Source: CBDDHT01 sp965227905
Lineage (GTDB): Bacteria > Pseudomonadota > Alphaproteobacteria > Rhizobiales > Methyloligellaceae
Reading direction: 5' to 3'
NCBI GenBank assembly: GCA_965227905.1
Contig: OZ245780.1
Span: forward strand, 434,001 to 498,000
DNA length: 64,000 nucleotides
Positions within the stretch are counted from its first letter, which is position 1. Each line of letters starts with the position of its first letter. Below are positions 26,191 through 34,387 of this stretch, piece by piece. The translations under genes were made by a program, and so were the position numbers. Below the pieces are notes generated by a model that saw nothing but the letters and a program-made list of their open reading frames with translations, was not told the origin of the DNA and did not search any database.

Positions 26191-27498
26191 CTATGCGTCA
26201 GCAGTGAGATCGAAACTCTCGTCGGGAAAGTACTTCGCCAGCCTGACATCGGCTGTCCGTGCATGACCTTCCATACCTTCGAGTCTCGAAATCCGTGCGG
26301 TAGCCTCGGCAACAGGTCGGGCACCTTCGCGGGTGGCACGCTGCCATGTGACGATTTTCATGAATTTGTGCACGGAAAGTCCACCAGTGTAACGCGCCGC
26401 GCGCGACGTTGGGAGGACATGATTGGGGCCCGATGCCTTGTCACCAAAGGCGACCGTCGTTTCCTCACCTAAGAAGAGGGAGCCATAGCAGTTAAGCCGG
26501 CCAAGCCACCAGTCCAGATCCTCAGCTTGTACCGTCAGATGTTCTGGAGCGATGTCGTCGGCAACCTGTGCCACTTCTTCCCGTGTATCGCACAGAATGA
26601 CTTCTGCGAAGTCGCGCCAGGCAGCGGCGGCGTTTTCGGCATTGGTCTTAGGGAGAGCCTCGATCAGGCCGGGCACGAGTTCCATGACTTTCTCAGCCAG
26701 CGGCCGGCTGGTTGTGGCCAGCCATACAGGAGAGTTGTAACCGTGCTCTGCCTGTCCAACGAGGTCGGCAGCGACGATAAGTGGGTCGGCCGTCTCGTCC
26801 GCAAGAATCAGGCTGTCGGTCGGTCCGGCGAACATATCGATCCCAACGCGGCCGAAAAGGATCCGTTTCGCTTCGGCGACGAATTGATTGCCGGGCCCGA
26901 CGAGAATGTCCGCTTGGGGCAGGCCGAACAGGCCGAAGGTCATGGCAGCAACACCCTGTACACCGCCCATTGCCAGGATCGTATCTGCACCGCAAATGTC
27001 GGATGTGTAGATGATGGCAGGGTTCACGCCGATCTCGGGTCGGGGAGGTGAGCATGCCGTGATGTGCTCGCAGCCTGCCACTTTGGCTGTCGTGACCGTC
27101 ATGATTGCGGATGCAACGTGGCTGTAGCGCCCGCCGGGCACATAGCAGCCTGCGGCCTGACAGACGATGCTCTTCTGGCCTGCGAGCAGGCCGGGTCTCA
27201 CCTCGACTTCGAAGTCGGTAATCGTTCCCTTCTGGGCCTCGGCGAATTTTCTGACATTGTCGCGGGCGAAGCGGATGTCATCCTTCACCTTTTGCGAAAG
27301 TTGGTCGGCGGCAGCATCGATCTCATCACGAGTCAGGACGACATTGCCGTCATACTTGTCGAACTTCGCGGCATAGTCTCGTGCTTTGTCCTCACCGCCG
27401 CTCTCAATGTCATCGAGAATGCTCTGGACGGTCGCGCGCACATCAGATGCATCGCTAGTGGACGTCTTTGGTGCCTTTTTCAGATATTCGATCGTCAT
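26191..27498 (-). CDS. hpsN: HisD-like dehydrogenase, probable sulfopropanediol 3-dehydrogenase
   Basis: A 435-residue member of the histidinol dehydrogenase family. The zinc and catalytic residues of HisD are conserved: Gln and His in LVGQAEHG, Glu-His in APEHLTV, Asp in GDKASGPNH and His in GMEGHARTAD. Compared with true HisD, the segment ILFGRVGIDMFAGPTDSLILADETADP and DWWLGRLNCYGSLFLGEETTVA is what I recall from HpsN, which oxidises (R)-2,3-dihydroxypropane-1-sulfonate to sulfolactate. No histidine genes are adjacent, and a LacI-type sugar-related regulator is divergent with two operators in between, fitting a catabolic enzyme. HisD proper remains possible. The substrate call is moderately sure, the family call is secure. 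Confidence 0.7.
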   Translation of the reverse strand: MTIEYLKKAPKTSTSDASDVRATVQSILDDIESGGEDKARDYAAKFDKYDGNVVLTRDEIDAAADQLSQKVKDDIRFARDNVRKFAEAQKGTITDFEVEVRPGLLAGQKSIVCQAAGCYVPGGRYSHVASAIMTVTTAKVAGCEHITACSPPRPEIGVNPAIIYTSDICGADTILAMGGVQGVAAMTFGLFGLPQADILVGPGNQFVAEAKRILFGRVGIDMFAGPTDSLILADETADPLIVAADLVGQAEHGYNSPVWLATTSRPLAEKVMELVPGLIEALPKTNAENAAAAWRDFAEVILCDTREEVAQVADDIAPEHLTVQAEDLDWWLGRLNCYGSLFLGEETTVAFGDKASGPNHVLPTSRAARYTGGLSVHKFMKIVTWQRATREGARPVAEATARISRLEGMEGHARTADVRLAKYFPDESFDLTADA

Positions 27499-27587
27499 GG
27501 CTGAAGACTCTCTCCCTTAGAGGTGAAGGCGCTGTCGTTCCGAGTAGAAAGCCGGCCGTCACCGACATTATTGCGGTAGCGCTTCGA

Positions 27588-27603
27588 ATGTATGCGCTTA
27601 CAT
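27588..27603. promoter_or_regulatory. LacI-type operator 1
   Basis: ATGTATGCGCTTACAT is a near-perfect inverted repeat with a central GCGC, the usual LacI/GalR pattern. It lies between the divergent dehydrogenase and regulator genes, 44 bases from operator 2, which is about four helical turns, so the two could be bound cooperatively. Confidence 0.75.
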
Positions 27604-27631
27604 TTCCAGATTTATAGTCTTCCAACTTCGG

Positions 27632-27647
27632 ATGCAAGCGCTTACAT
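27632..27647. promoter_or_regulatory. LacI-type operator 2
   Basis: ATGCAAGCGCTTACAT shares 14 of 16 bases with operator 1. It is just upstream of the preferred start codon of the LacI-type gene (GTG 27689), so binding here should give autoregulation. Confidence 0.75.
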
Positions 27648-27688
27648 TTCGTCAAATGAACAATTTTTCTGAAGCTGGAAGGCGTGCG

Positions 27689-28708
27689 GTGAAGACCAGA
27701 ACAAAACCGACCATGGACGACGTTGCCCGTCTCGCCGGCGTATCGACAGCAACGGTCTCGCGCACCCTTAATGAGCCGGGCCGGGTCAAAGAACCAACGC
27801 TCGAGGCCGTCCGCAAAGCCGTTGCCGATCTCGGTTACACACCGCATTTTGGCGGCCGGGCGCTAGCCTCCAACAAGACCGACACGATCGGCGCCGTTGT
27901 TCCGACAATGGAAAACGCAATCTTTGCGCGTGGACTTCAGGCGCTCGAGGAAACGCTGGCTGCCAATGGTGTGACGCTGCTGATCGCCAGTTCCGGATAT
28001 GATCCGGCCCGGGAAGCGGCGCAGATTAGAACACTGCTCGGTCGGGGGATCGACGGTTTGCTGTTGATTGGCGAGGCAAGGCCGGAGGAAACCAACGCTT
28101 TGCTTCGGCAGAATGATGTCCCCGTCGTAATTGCGTGGAGCTTCAAAGGGAGCGGGGCCTATCCGTGTGTCGGATTCGACAATCATGCCGGAGCCGAAAA
28201 GATGGCGAGACTTGTGATGGATGAAGGTCATCGGCGGATCGCCATGATTGCAGGCATTTCAAGAGGCAACGACCGGGCGGCCGAACGCATTGCAGGGGTG
28301 CGAGGATCGCTCGCTGCGCGGGGGCTCCATTTGCCTGATGATCACTTGATCGAAGCGCCGTATGACCTGCAAGAGGCGCTGATCGGTATGGAGACGCTCA
28401 TGTCACTGAACCCGCGCCCGACAGCAGTCATCTGCGGCAATGACGTCCTTGCTGCTGGTGCAATAATGCATGCGAGGCAGGCTGGGCTTTCTATTCCATC
28501 TGACGTGTCGGTTGTCGGCTTCGATAACATCGATCTTGCAGTGGTCATCGATCCGCCGCTGACGACGCTTAACGTTCCGCATCGCCGCATGGGCCAAGCG
28601 GCAGCTGAACTCCTCCTTGCTATGCGAAATCAGAATGATGGAGCAGCGGGCATCGAATTGCAGACCGAAGTGGTTGTTCGCGAGTCGCTCGGGCCACCGC
28701 CATTGTGA
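27689..28708 (+). CDS. LacI family transcriptional regulator
   Basis: A 339-residue repressor. N-terminal HTH: TMDDVARLAGVSTATVSRTLN, then the hinge region YTPHFGGRALASNKTDTIG and a periplasmic-binding-protein-like effector domain (GAVVPTMENAIFARGLQ to VVGFDNIDLAVVIDPPLTT). I chose GTG 27689, which has GGAAGG six bases upstream; starts at 27632 and 27656 lie in or by operator 2. It is divergent from the HisD/HpsN-like dehydrogenase, which it most likely controls with its own gene through the two operators. The effector is unknown; a sulfonate intermediate would fit the neighbour. Confidence 0.9.
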   Translation: MKTRTKPTMDDVARLAGVSTATVSRTLNEPGRVKEPTLEAVRKAVADLGYTPHFGGRALASNKTDTIGAVVPTMENAIFARGLQALEETLAANGVTLLIASSGYDPAREAAQIRTLLGRGIDGLLLIGEARPEETNALLRQNDVPVVIAWSFKGSGAYPCVGFDNHAGAEKMARLVMDEGHRRIAMIAGISRGNDRAAERIAGVRGSLAARGLHLPDDHLIEAPYDLQEALIGMETLMSLNPRPTAVICGNDVLAAGAIMHARQAGLSIPSDVSVVGFDNIDLAVVIDPPLTTLNVPHRRMGQAAAELLLAMRNQNDGAAGIELQTEVVVRESLGPPPL

Positions 28709-28735
28709 CGCGATCGACAACCGGCGATTCAGGAC

Positions 28736-29503
28736 TCAATGGTGGAGATTGTAATGGAGCTCGTCGACAAGACGGTCGATATGCTTGATACGCACAGTCC
28801 GGCCAGACAGTCGGATGAGACCATCCTCCTGTATTTGCCGCAATGTTCGCGATACGGACTCGGGCCGGGCCCCAATCATGTCGGCCAGATCGCGCCATGT
28901 CATCGGCAGTTCGAGAAACAGAGTTCCGTCAGACGTCGTTGTCCCATAGTGGTCGCGTAGCAAGATCAGAAGATGGATAATACGCGTGCGAACACTCAAT
29001 GCGGCGACCTGAAACAAGCGTTCCTCCGCCTCACCAAGAGCCTGCGCGGTATGTTCTAGGAATCGCATGCCCAGCTGGGGATTGCTGAACAACAAACGAT
29101 GCATGGTTGCGGCGTTTACGAAACAGATACGTGCTTCCTGAATGACCTCGGCTGTGGCGCGATGGTTTTCCTTCGCGAGGAGCGGCCGGTAGCCCAGCGT
29201 GTCTCCCTGATGTGCCAGGCGGACAATTGCGGACTGGCCTTTTTCATCGACTTTTCGGACAGCCACCAGCCCACGCTCCACCAGATACAAGCCTTTGCAC
29301 CGGTTGCCCTGCCCGAAGATCACGCTGCCCGGTTTGTAGGTCTTGCAAACGACATTGCGGTTGAACAGCGCGATTTCAACAGGCGTCAATGCGTCCCATT
29401 CGGTCTGGGTTCGAATACGAGCACTTAGGCAAGGCCCAGTTTTCTCGCGCGCTGGATTATCGGTCTTCAATGGTGCCTGCCGATTGAGTCGATCTGAATT
29501 CAT
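28736..29503 (-). CDS. Crp/Fnr family transcriptional regulator
   Basis: A 255-residue regulator with an N-terminal cyclic-nucleotide-binding fold (about residues 40-160: YKPGSVIFGQGNRCKGLYLVERGLVAV) and a C-terminal HTH (LPMTWRDLADMIGARPESVSRTLRQIQEDGLI). The recognition helix ESVSR matches that of Fnr/FixK-type proteins (E--SR), which recognise TTGA/TCAA half-sites. The Fnr Cys cluster for a 4Fe-4S centre is not visible; isolated Cys are at residues about 25, 53, 69 and 127, so oxygen sensing by the classical cluster is unlikely. Two matching boxes lie just upstream (29614 and 29656), so autoregulation is likely, and similar boxes lie before ppk1, cioA and the HhH/CorC genes. Confidence 0.85.
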   Translation of the reverse strand: MNSDRLNRQAPLKTDNPAREKTGPCLSARIRTQTEWDALTPVEIALFNRNVVCKTYKPGSVIFGQGNRCKGLYLVERGLVAVRKVDEKGQSAIVRLAHQGDTLGYRPLLAKENHRATAEVIQEARICFVNAATMHRLLFSNPQLGMRFLEHTAQALGEAEERLFQVAALSVRTRIIHLLILLRDHYGTTTSDGTLFLELPMTWRDLADMIGARPESVSRTLRQIQEDGLIRLSGRTVRIKHIDRLVDELHYNLHH

Positions 29504-29613
29504 CTCTCCATCGAACGCTGTTCTTGGATCTGACCTTGCGCGGCTTCTGGACGATGTTTGCGCTCACCAATCTTCGAAAAACGTCAAGCATACTGGGCCG
29601 CACGCAACGCATC

Positions 29614-29627
29614 TTGACTTAGGTCAT
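29614..29627. promoter_or_regulatory. Fnr/FixK-like box A
   Basis: TTGACTTAGGTCAT, a TTGAC-N4-GTCAW site, between the Crp/Fnr gene and the Na/Pi transporter gene. It is nearly identical to the minus-strand site at 35913 (TTGACTCAGGTCAT). Confidence 0.6.
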
Positions 29628-29655
29628 CGCGTCAGATTGTTCCGCGCGGTGCATC

Positions 29656-29669
29656 TTAACATAGGTCAT
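29656..29669. promoter_or_regulatory. Fnr/FixK-like box B
   Basis: TTAACATAGGTCAT, 42 bases after box A and within the same imperfect direct repeat (four helical turns apart). It is probably bound together with box A. Confidence 0.6.
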
Positions 29670-29852
29670 CGCATCAATATGCACTGTGTGCGTCTAATCT
29701 TTCCATTGATCTGACCAGAACGATTGCCTCACGAGCTGTATTTCCAACAATCGCGAGGCTGCAGCGCCGATTCAGAGCTAGGGGAATCGCCGTTCCTATA
29801 AGCAAAAACTAATCAAGAATAGCGTTGGGATGCTAATATTCGGAATTTAGGT

Positions 29853-31652
29853 ATGATAAAGCGAATATTGATTCCGGTTATATTTTCCGTATTGATATAT
29901 GGGTCTTGGATTAGCCCCGATTTCAACCAGATATCTGCCGGTGTCGCAATTTTTCTTTTCGGGATGCTGTTTCTCGAGCAAGGATTTCGGGCGTTCACCG
30001 GCGGTCTGCTCGAGACGCTCCTGAACCGCACAACCGACAGGCTCTGGAAGGCCATTTCCTTTGGAATCGTCAGCACGACGATCATGCAATCAAGCTCACT
30101 GGTGTCGGTAATTACGATCTCGTTTCTGAGCGCAGAACTGATTTCGCTCGCTGGCGGTATTGGAATCATCTTTGGGGCGAATATCGGGACGACGACCGGC
30201 GCCTGGCTGATTGCCGGACTCGGACTCAAAGTCAAGATTTCCGCCTATGCGATGCCGATGCTGGTCTTCGGAATCGTTCTGGTCTTCCAAAACAACCGAT
30301 CATTGAAAGGCATCGGTTACGTTCTAGCCGGCCTGGGCTTCCTATTCCTCGGCATCCATTACATGAAGGAAGGCTTCGAAGCGTTTCGATCGACCATCGA
30401 TCTGACCCAGTTCGCGATGCCAGGATATTTCGGGCTGTTTGTATTTGCAGGCATCGGCGTTTTCGCAACCGTGGTTATGCAATCGTCCCATGCCACGTTG
30501 GTGCTCATCATTACCGCACTGGCCGCGCAACAGGTTACTTATGAGAACGCTTTGGCGCTCGCCATTGGCGCCAATGTTGGCACGACCATCACGGCAATTC
30601 TTGGCTCGATGAGTTCCAACTATCAGGGTAAGAGGCTTGCGGCCGGCCATCTGATCTTCAATCTGATAACAGGGGCTATAGCCATAGCTTTTATTCATCA
30701 GATTGTCTGGGCGGTCGATACCACGGCAGCGACGGTTGGTATTGCCGACGACGACTACACGTTGAAGTTGGCAGTCTTTCATTCGATTTTTAACGTGATC
30801 GGTGTCGCCGTACTGGTTCCATTCGTAAGGCAGTTGGTTGCCTTTCTCGAACGGCTGTTTCCCGCGCCTGTGCTGGATATTGTCGAGCCGAAATACCTGA
30901 CGGATTCAGTCATAGATTTCCCCGAGACCCTATTGGAGGCTGTTAGGAATGAGACTGTTCACCTCTATGACAATGCCTTCGAGATCATTGCACACGGTAT
31001 TAACCTTCATCGCACACAGATTCTGAAAACAGAAGATTTGGAAGATTTTGTTAGTAGAAGCCGTGAAGTATTCGAATTTGATCTGGATTCAATCTATGAG
31101 AGGAAGGTCAAATCGCTTTACGCCAAGATCGTGGAGTTTATCAGCCGTGCCCAGGGCGATATCTCGCCTGAGTTTTCGGACCAACTCTATGCATTGCGTC
31201 GCGCTTGCGGCCAGATCGTGATGACGGTCAAAGACATCAAGCATCTACGTAAAAACATCACGCGCTACATGGTCGACGATGATGACGATGTGCGTCAGGA
31301 ATACAATGCCTTGCGAACGCAGTTAGCGACGTTGGTGCGTGATATCGAAGAGATGCGCCATGCAGACGCGGAGGATCGCAATGTCCTGGATTTGGATGTC
31401 TACCGCGTCGCAATCGATCAGGAGAGCAGTGTGGTTGATGGCACGCTCGATGAGCTCATTCGGCATGGAAAGATTACGCCCGCGATGGGCACGTCATTGA
31501 TGAACGATCACAGCTATGTCCGAAACGCGATCTGGAACCTGACGGATATTGCGAGGATATTATTCGGTGCACGCCAAGCGGCCGAAATGGAAGCAGAAGA
31601 ACTGATCACTCTCGATCAGGACGATTTGGAAGCTATCTCTGCAGCCAGTTGA
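29853..31652 (+). CDS. Na/Pi cotransporter with C-terminal PhoU-like domain
   Basis: A 599-residue NptA/YjbB-type protein. Two inverted repeats are visible, each with the family motif: TIMQSSSLVSV (about residues 77-87) with GANIGTTTGAW, and VVMQSSHATLV with GANVGTTITAI. About eight to ten helices span residues 1-335, followed by a soluble helical domain of PhoU type (about 360-590, with charged helices such as EIIAHGINLHRTQI). YjbB-type proteins move phosphate with sodium, in E. coli as an exporter. It is preceded by two Fnr-like boxes and followed 43 bases later by a small Lys-rich gene. The direction of Pi transport cannot be told from sequence. Confidence 0.88.
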   Translation: MIKRILIPVIFSVLIYGSWISPDFNQISAGVAIFLFGMLFLEQGFRAFTGGLLETLLNRTTDRLWKAISFGIVSTTIMQSSSLVSVITISFLSAELISLAGGIGIIFGANIGTTTGAWLIAGLGLKVKISAYAMPMLVFGIVLVFQNNRSLKGIGYVLAGLGFLFLGIHYMKEGFEAFRSTIDLTQFAMPGYFGLFVFAGIGVFATVVMQSSHATLVLIITALAAQQVTYENALALAIGANVGTTITAILGSMSSNYQGKRLAAGHLIFNLITGAIAIAFIHQIVWAVDTTAATVGIADDDYTLKLAVFHSIFNVIGVAVLVPFVRQLVAFLERLFPAPVLDIVEPKYLTDSVIDFPETLLEAVRNETVHLYDNAFEIIAHGINLHRTQILKTEDLEDFVSRSREVFEFDLDSIYERKVKSLYAKIVEFISRAQGDISPEFSDQLYALRRACGQIVMTVKDIKHLRKNITRYMVDDDDDVRQEYNALRTQLATLVRDIEEMRHADAEDRNVLDLDVYRVAIDQESSVVDGTLDELIRHGKITPAMGTSLMNDHSYVRNAIWNLTDIARILFGARQAAEMEAEELITLDQDDLEAISAAS

Positions 31653-31695
31653 CGTCGGCGTCATTGCGCGCCGTATTGCAGGAAGGATATGAGGG

Positions 31696-31917
31696 ATGAA
31701 AATTGACAATGTCTTTCGGGTGCTCAGTATGAAACCTTCAAAGAAGCGCGAGGCTCTAAAGAAGGTTCTGGAAAAACTGAATGACAAGCAAAGAAAAGCG
31801 ATCAAGGAACTGAAATCGGAAAAATCCGGCAAGAAAACCAAGAAGCTCAAGACCAAGATTAAGGTCTACAAGCAGCAGCGCAAAAAGGCGAAAAAGATGA
31901 TCGCCGAGCTCTCTTAA
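31696..31917 (+). CDS. small lysine-rich helical protein
   Basis: A 73-residue protein that I do not recognise. About 24 of its residues are Lys (for example KKREALKKVLEKL, KKTKKLKTKIKVYKQQRKK), with a few Glu and no aromatic core, so an amphipathic, strongly basic helix or coiled coil is expected. A GGAAGGATATGAGGG stretch gives a good ribosome site before the ATG at 31696. It follows the Na/Pi transporter at a gap of 43 bases and faces the PPK2 gene. Polyphosphate or nucleic acid binding is a reasonable guess from charge and context, but it is inference. Confidence 0.6.
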   Translation: MKIDNVFRVLSMKPSKKREALKKVLEKLNDKQRKAIKELKSEKSGKKTKKLKTKIKVYKQQRKKAKKMIAELS

Positions 31918-32013
31918 GGGCTCCTGCGACGACCCCGGCGCCTGTTCTTTCTGTGGCGGAGCCGCGCAACCGGGATAGCCTCAGTGCATCTGGACCGAGG
32001 GTGAGCAGCCACG

Positions 32014-32943
32014 TCAATCCTTGTCTATTTCCGCATAATGGTCTGGAACCAGATTCTGATCTTCTTTGGGAGGGCGAACATAGCTGTCGCTTTCGGCGCG
32101 CGGTGTTAGCTCTACCGGCTCTGGAGTCAGGTCTTCATAGGGAATCAGACTTAAAAGGTGCTTGATACAGTTCAGACGCGCGCGCTTCTTCACATCCGCT
32201 TCAACAACGAACCAGGGCGCCTGCTTTATATCCGTATGCGCGAACATGGTGTCTTTGGCTCTGGAGTATTGGACCCAGCAGCGACGTGACTCCAAGTCCA
32301 TCGGACTCAGTTTCCAACGTTTCGTCGGATCGGTTATCCGGCTTTGGAAGCGCCGCTCCTGCTCGTCATCGCTGACAGAGAACCAGTACTTGATGAGCTT
32401 GATACCCGACCGCACGAGCATGCGTTCGAACTCGGGGCAGGAGCGCATAAACTCTTCATACTCTTCGTTGGTACAAAACCCCATGACATGCTCGACGCCG
32501 GCGCGGTTGTACCAGCTCCGATCGAACAGAACCATCTCGCCAGCCGCAGGCAGGTGGGGCACATAGCGTTGAAAATACCATTGTGTCTTTTCGCGTTCCG
32601 TTGGCGTTCCGAGCGCGACCACCCGACAGACCCGCGGATTGAGAGACTGTGTAATCCGCTTTATCGTGCCGCCCTTGCCTGCTGCATCCCGTCCTTCAAA
32701 CAGAACGACAATCTTCAGCCCGGTAGCTTTTACCCATTCCTGCAGTTTGACCAATTCGATCTGTAGAGCGGCCAGCTCCTTTTCATACAACTTGTTGGAA
32801 ATCTTCCCGGCTTGCGCTTTTATATCAGTTCCGATTTGTTCGAGTTGATGTTCCCGAGCGGTGTTGCCGGTTTGGGCGACTGTGCCCTTAGCGCTATTTT
32901 CGGTATCGATCGATTTGGCTTGCTGTTTTGACTTCTTAGTCAT
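32014..32943 (-). CDS. ppk2: polyphosphate kinase 2 (PPK2, class I-like)
   Basis: A 309-residue cytoplasmic kinase that uses polyphosphate to phosphorylate nucleotides (usually ADP/GDP), or the reverse. Walker A is FEGRDAAGKGGT (82-93), followed by ITQSLNPRVCRVVALGTPTE and Walker B MVLFDRSWYNRAGVEHVMGF. The Lys-rich start (MTKKSKQQ) precedes a helical region. I chose ATG 32943, which has GGGTGGGAG upstream; the long upstream frame to 33108 overlaps the preceding CorC-type gene and is not credible. It is the last gene of an operon with two CNNM/CorC-type genes, 25 bases after the second. Class I (single domain, ADP-forming direction) is the best fit but not proven. Confidence 0.92.
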   Translation of the reverse strand: MTKKSKQQAKSIDTENSAKGTVAQTGNTAREHQLEQIGTDIKAQAGKISNKLYEKELAALQIELVKLQEWVKATGLKIVVLFEGRDAAGKGGTIKRITQSLNPRVCRVVALGTPTEREKTQWYFQRYVPHLPAAGEMVLFDRSWYNRAGVEHVMGFCTNEEYEEFMRSCPEFERMLVRSGIKLIKYWFSVSDDEQERRFQSRITDPTKRWKLSPMDLESRRCWVQYSRAKDTMFAHTDIKQAPWFVVEADVKKRARLNCIKHLLSLIPYEDLTPEPVELTPRAESDSYVRPPKEDQNLVPDHYAEIDKD

Positions 32944-32968
32944 CTCCCACCCTTTCTTTGGTCGCCGG

Positions 32969-34387
32969 TCACTCTGGCGCGCGCGTCCCCCTATCGGGCC
33001 TTGCATTGCCGACTGTCTCTGCGCATCCATCCGTATTCCGGAGGGCATCCTCATGCGCCGCAAGTGCCTCCCGCGCGCTTTTGGCCCCGGCTTCCATCGC
33101 TTCCGCATCGGCGTTGGGTTCGACCCGCAGCTTCTCCAATGATCGTTCCGTCGCCTCCGTCACGGTCAGTCGATATCCCAACTCGACAATATGATCCCCT
33201 TCGCGCGGAATTCGGCGTAGACGCGCCATCACCAATCCGCCCAGAGTATGAAACTCCGTTGCCGGCAGATGAATACCAAGCACCTCGTTGGCTTCCGAAA
33301 TGGAGACTCTCGAGTCCATCAGATAGGCGTCATTGCCGATCGGCGTGAATTCGTGCCGTCGTTTAATCTGGTATTCTTCGAAATCATAGCCGACATCGAT
33401 TTCGCCCAAGACCTCTTCCACAATATCTTCCATCGTGATCATGCCGACGGCCGAACCGAACTCATCGACGACGATTGCCATGCGATCTTTGCGGCTTCTG
33501 AGTTCCGGAAGCAGACTGTCGATGGTTTGATTGGGTGCGACATAGAACGCCGGTTTGATCATTTCGGAAATCGGCTTTTCGTTCGCATGGACCGCCAACA
33601 TCTCCCATGTGGTCATCATGACGATACCGGTAATGTTCGAAGTATTCTTTTCATAAACCGGCAGACGGTTGAACCCATGCTTGCGTATCAGATCGATGGC
33701 AGCGCGTGTCTTTTTCCTGCCAATCTTTTCGCGATCAATCGAGACCACCTGGGCAATTGGAACCATCGCCTCGGCAACCGTCGTATCCGCAAAGCGGATG
33801 ACGCGGCGGATCCGGCCGCGGTTTGATTCACTCAGCGCGGCGCTTTGTTCGGCCATGTCAATCAGTGTCCGGAACTGCTCGCGGGTGATGAACAATGTCT
33901 GCTCCGTCCGGCCGGCACCCACGATGCGTGCACACAATCGTGCGATGCGCGAGAAAATGAAAATGACCGGATAAAAGAGTTTCGCGCTCCAGTTCAGCGG
34001 AAAGATGATAATCGGCGTGAGGACTGAGGCTTTTTGCTGATAGACGCTCTTGGGGACGATCTCACCCAAGACCAGAAACAGCGGCGTGTAGGCCAGAAAT
34101 GCATAGAGATCGCCGCGCGGGCCTAACCACTCGATCATCAGCAATGTGCCGATCGTCGTCAGAGCGATTGTGGAAACGTTTGTGCCGACAAGTGTGGTGC
34201 TGAGCAGAACTTCGGGCCTCTGCAGCAGTTTCATTGCCAATGCGGCACCACGGTTTCCCTGCTTTGCCGCATGGCGGAGTTTGATCTTGTCGGCATTGAC
34301 CAACGCGATTTCCGAACCGGAGAAGAAGCCCTTCAACAATAGGAGGACGATCATCAGCAGAATTGCCAGAAACGGATCCATAGTCAT
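32969..34387 (-). CDS. CNNM/CorC-type (HlyC/CorC) membrane protein 2
   Basis: A 472-residue protein with a DUF21 membrane domain (four helices, residues 1-190, FFSGSEIALVNADKIKLRHAA, ALTTIGTLLMIEWL), a CBS pair (about 215-330, GFNRLPVYEKNTSNITGIVMM, DRMAIVVDEFGSAVGMITMEDIVEE) and a C-terminal CorC_HlyC transporter-associated domain (about 350-430, with HEFTPIGNDAYLMDSRVSIS). CNNM/CorC proteins transport or regulate Mg2+. Polyphosphate binds Mg2+, so a place beside PPK2 makes sense. Its start overlaps the stop of the upstream homologue by 4 bases (ATGA), so it is translationally coupled. Confidence 0.9.
   Translation of the reverse strand: MTMDPFLAILLMIVLLLLKGFFSGSEIALVNADKIKLRHAAKQGNRGAALAMKLLQRPEVLLSTTLVGTNVSTIALTTIGTLLMIEWLGPRGDLYAFLAYTPLFLVLGEIVPKSVYQQKASVLTPIIIFPLNWSAKLFYPVIFIFSRIARLCARIVGAGRTEQTLFITREQFRTLIDMAEQSAALSESNRGRIRRVIRFADTTVAEAMVPIAQVVSIDREKIGRKKTRAAIDLIRKHGFNRLPVYEKNTSNITGIVMMTTWEMLAVHANEKPISEMIKPAFYVAPNQTIDSLLPELRSRKDRMAIVVDEFGSAVGMITMEDIVEEVLGEIDVGYDFEEYQIKRRHEFTPIGNDAYLMDSRVSISEANEVLGIHLPATEFHTLGGLVMARLRRIPREGDHIVELGYRLTVTEATERSLEKLRVEPNADAEAMEAGAKSAREALAAHEDALRNTDGCAETVGNARPDRGTRAPE

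Larger units (their letters stand above)
29504..29852. other. divergent intergenic region between Crp/Fnr gene and Na/Pi cotransporter gene
   Basis: A 349-base region with no gene. It contains two 14-base boxes (29614-29627, 29656-29669) placed in a roughly 42-base imperfect direct repeat that begins GCATCTT(G/A)AC and ends in a GGTCATCGC(G/A)TCA block. Confidence 0.6.

Noticed and set aside
31645..31665. TTGACGTCGGCGTCAT as a further Fnr-like box
   Set aside because: The spacer between half-sites is six rather than four bases and it spans the stop of the transporter gene.
32944..33108. 55-residue upstream extension of PPK2
   Set aside because: It overlaps the preceding CorC-type gene in another frame and has an Arg-rich shadow composition; ATG 32943 has a good ribosome site.
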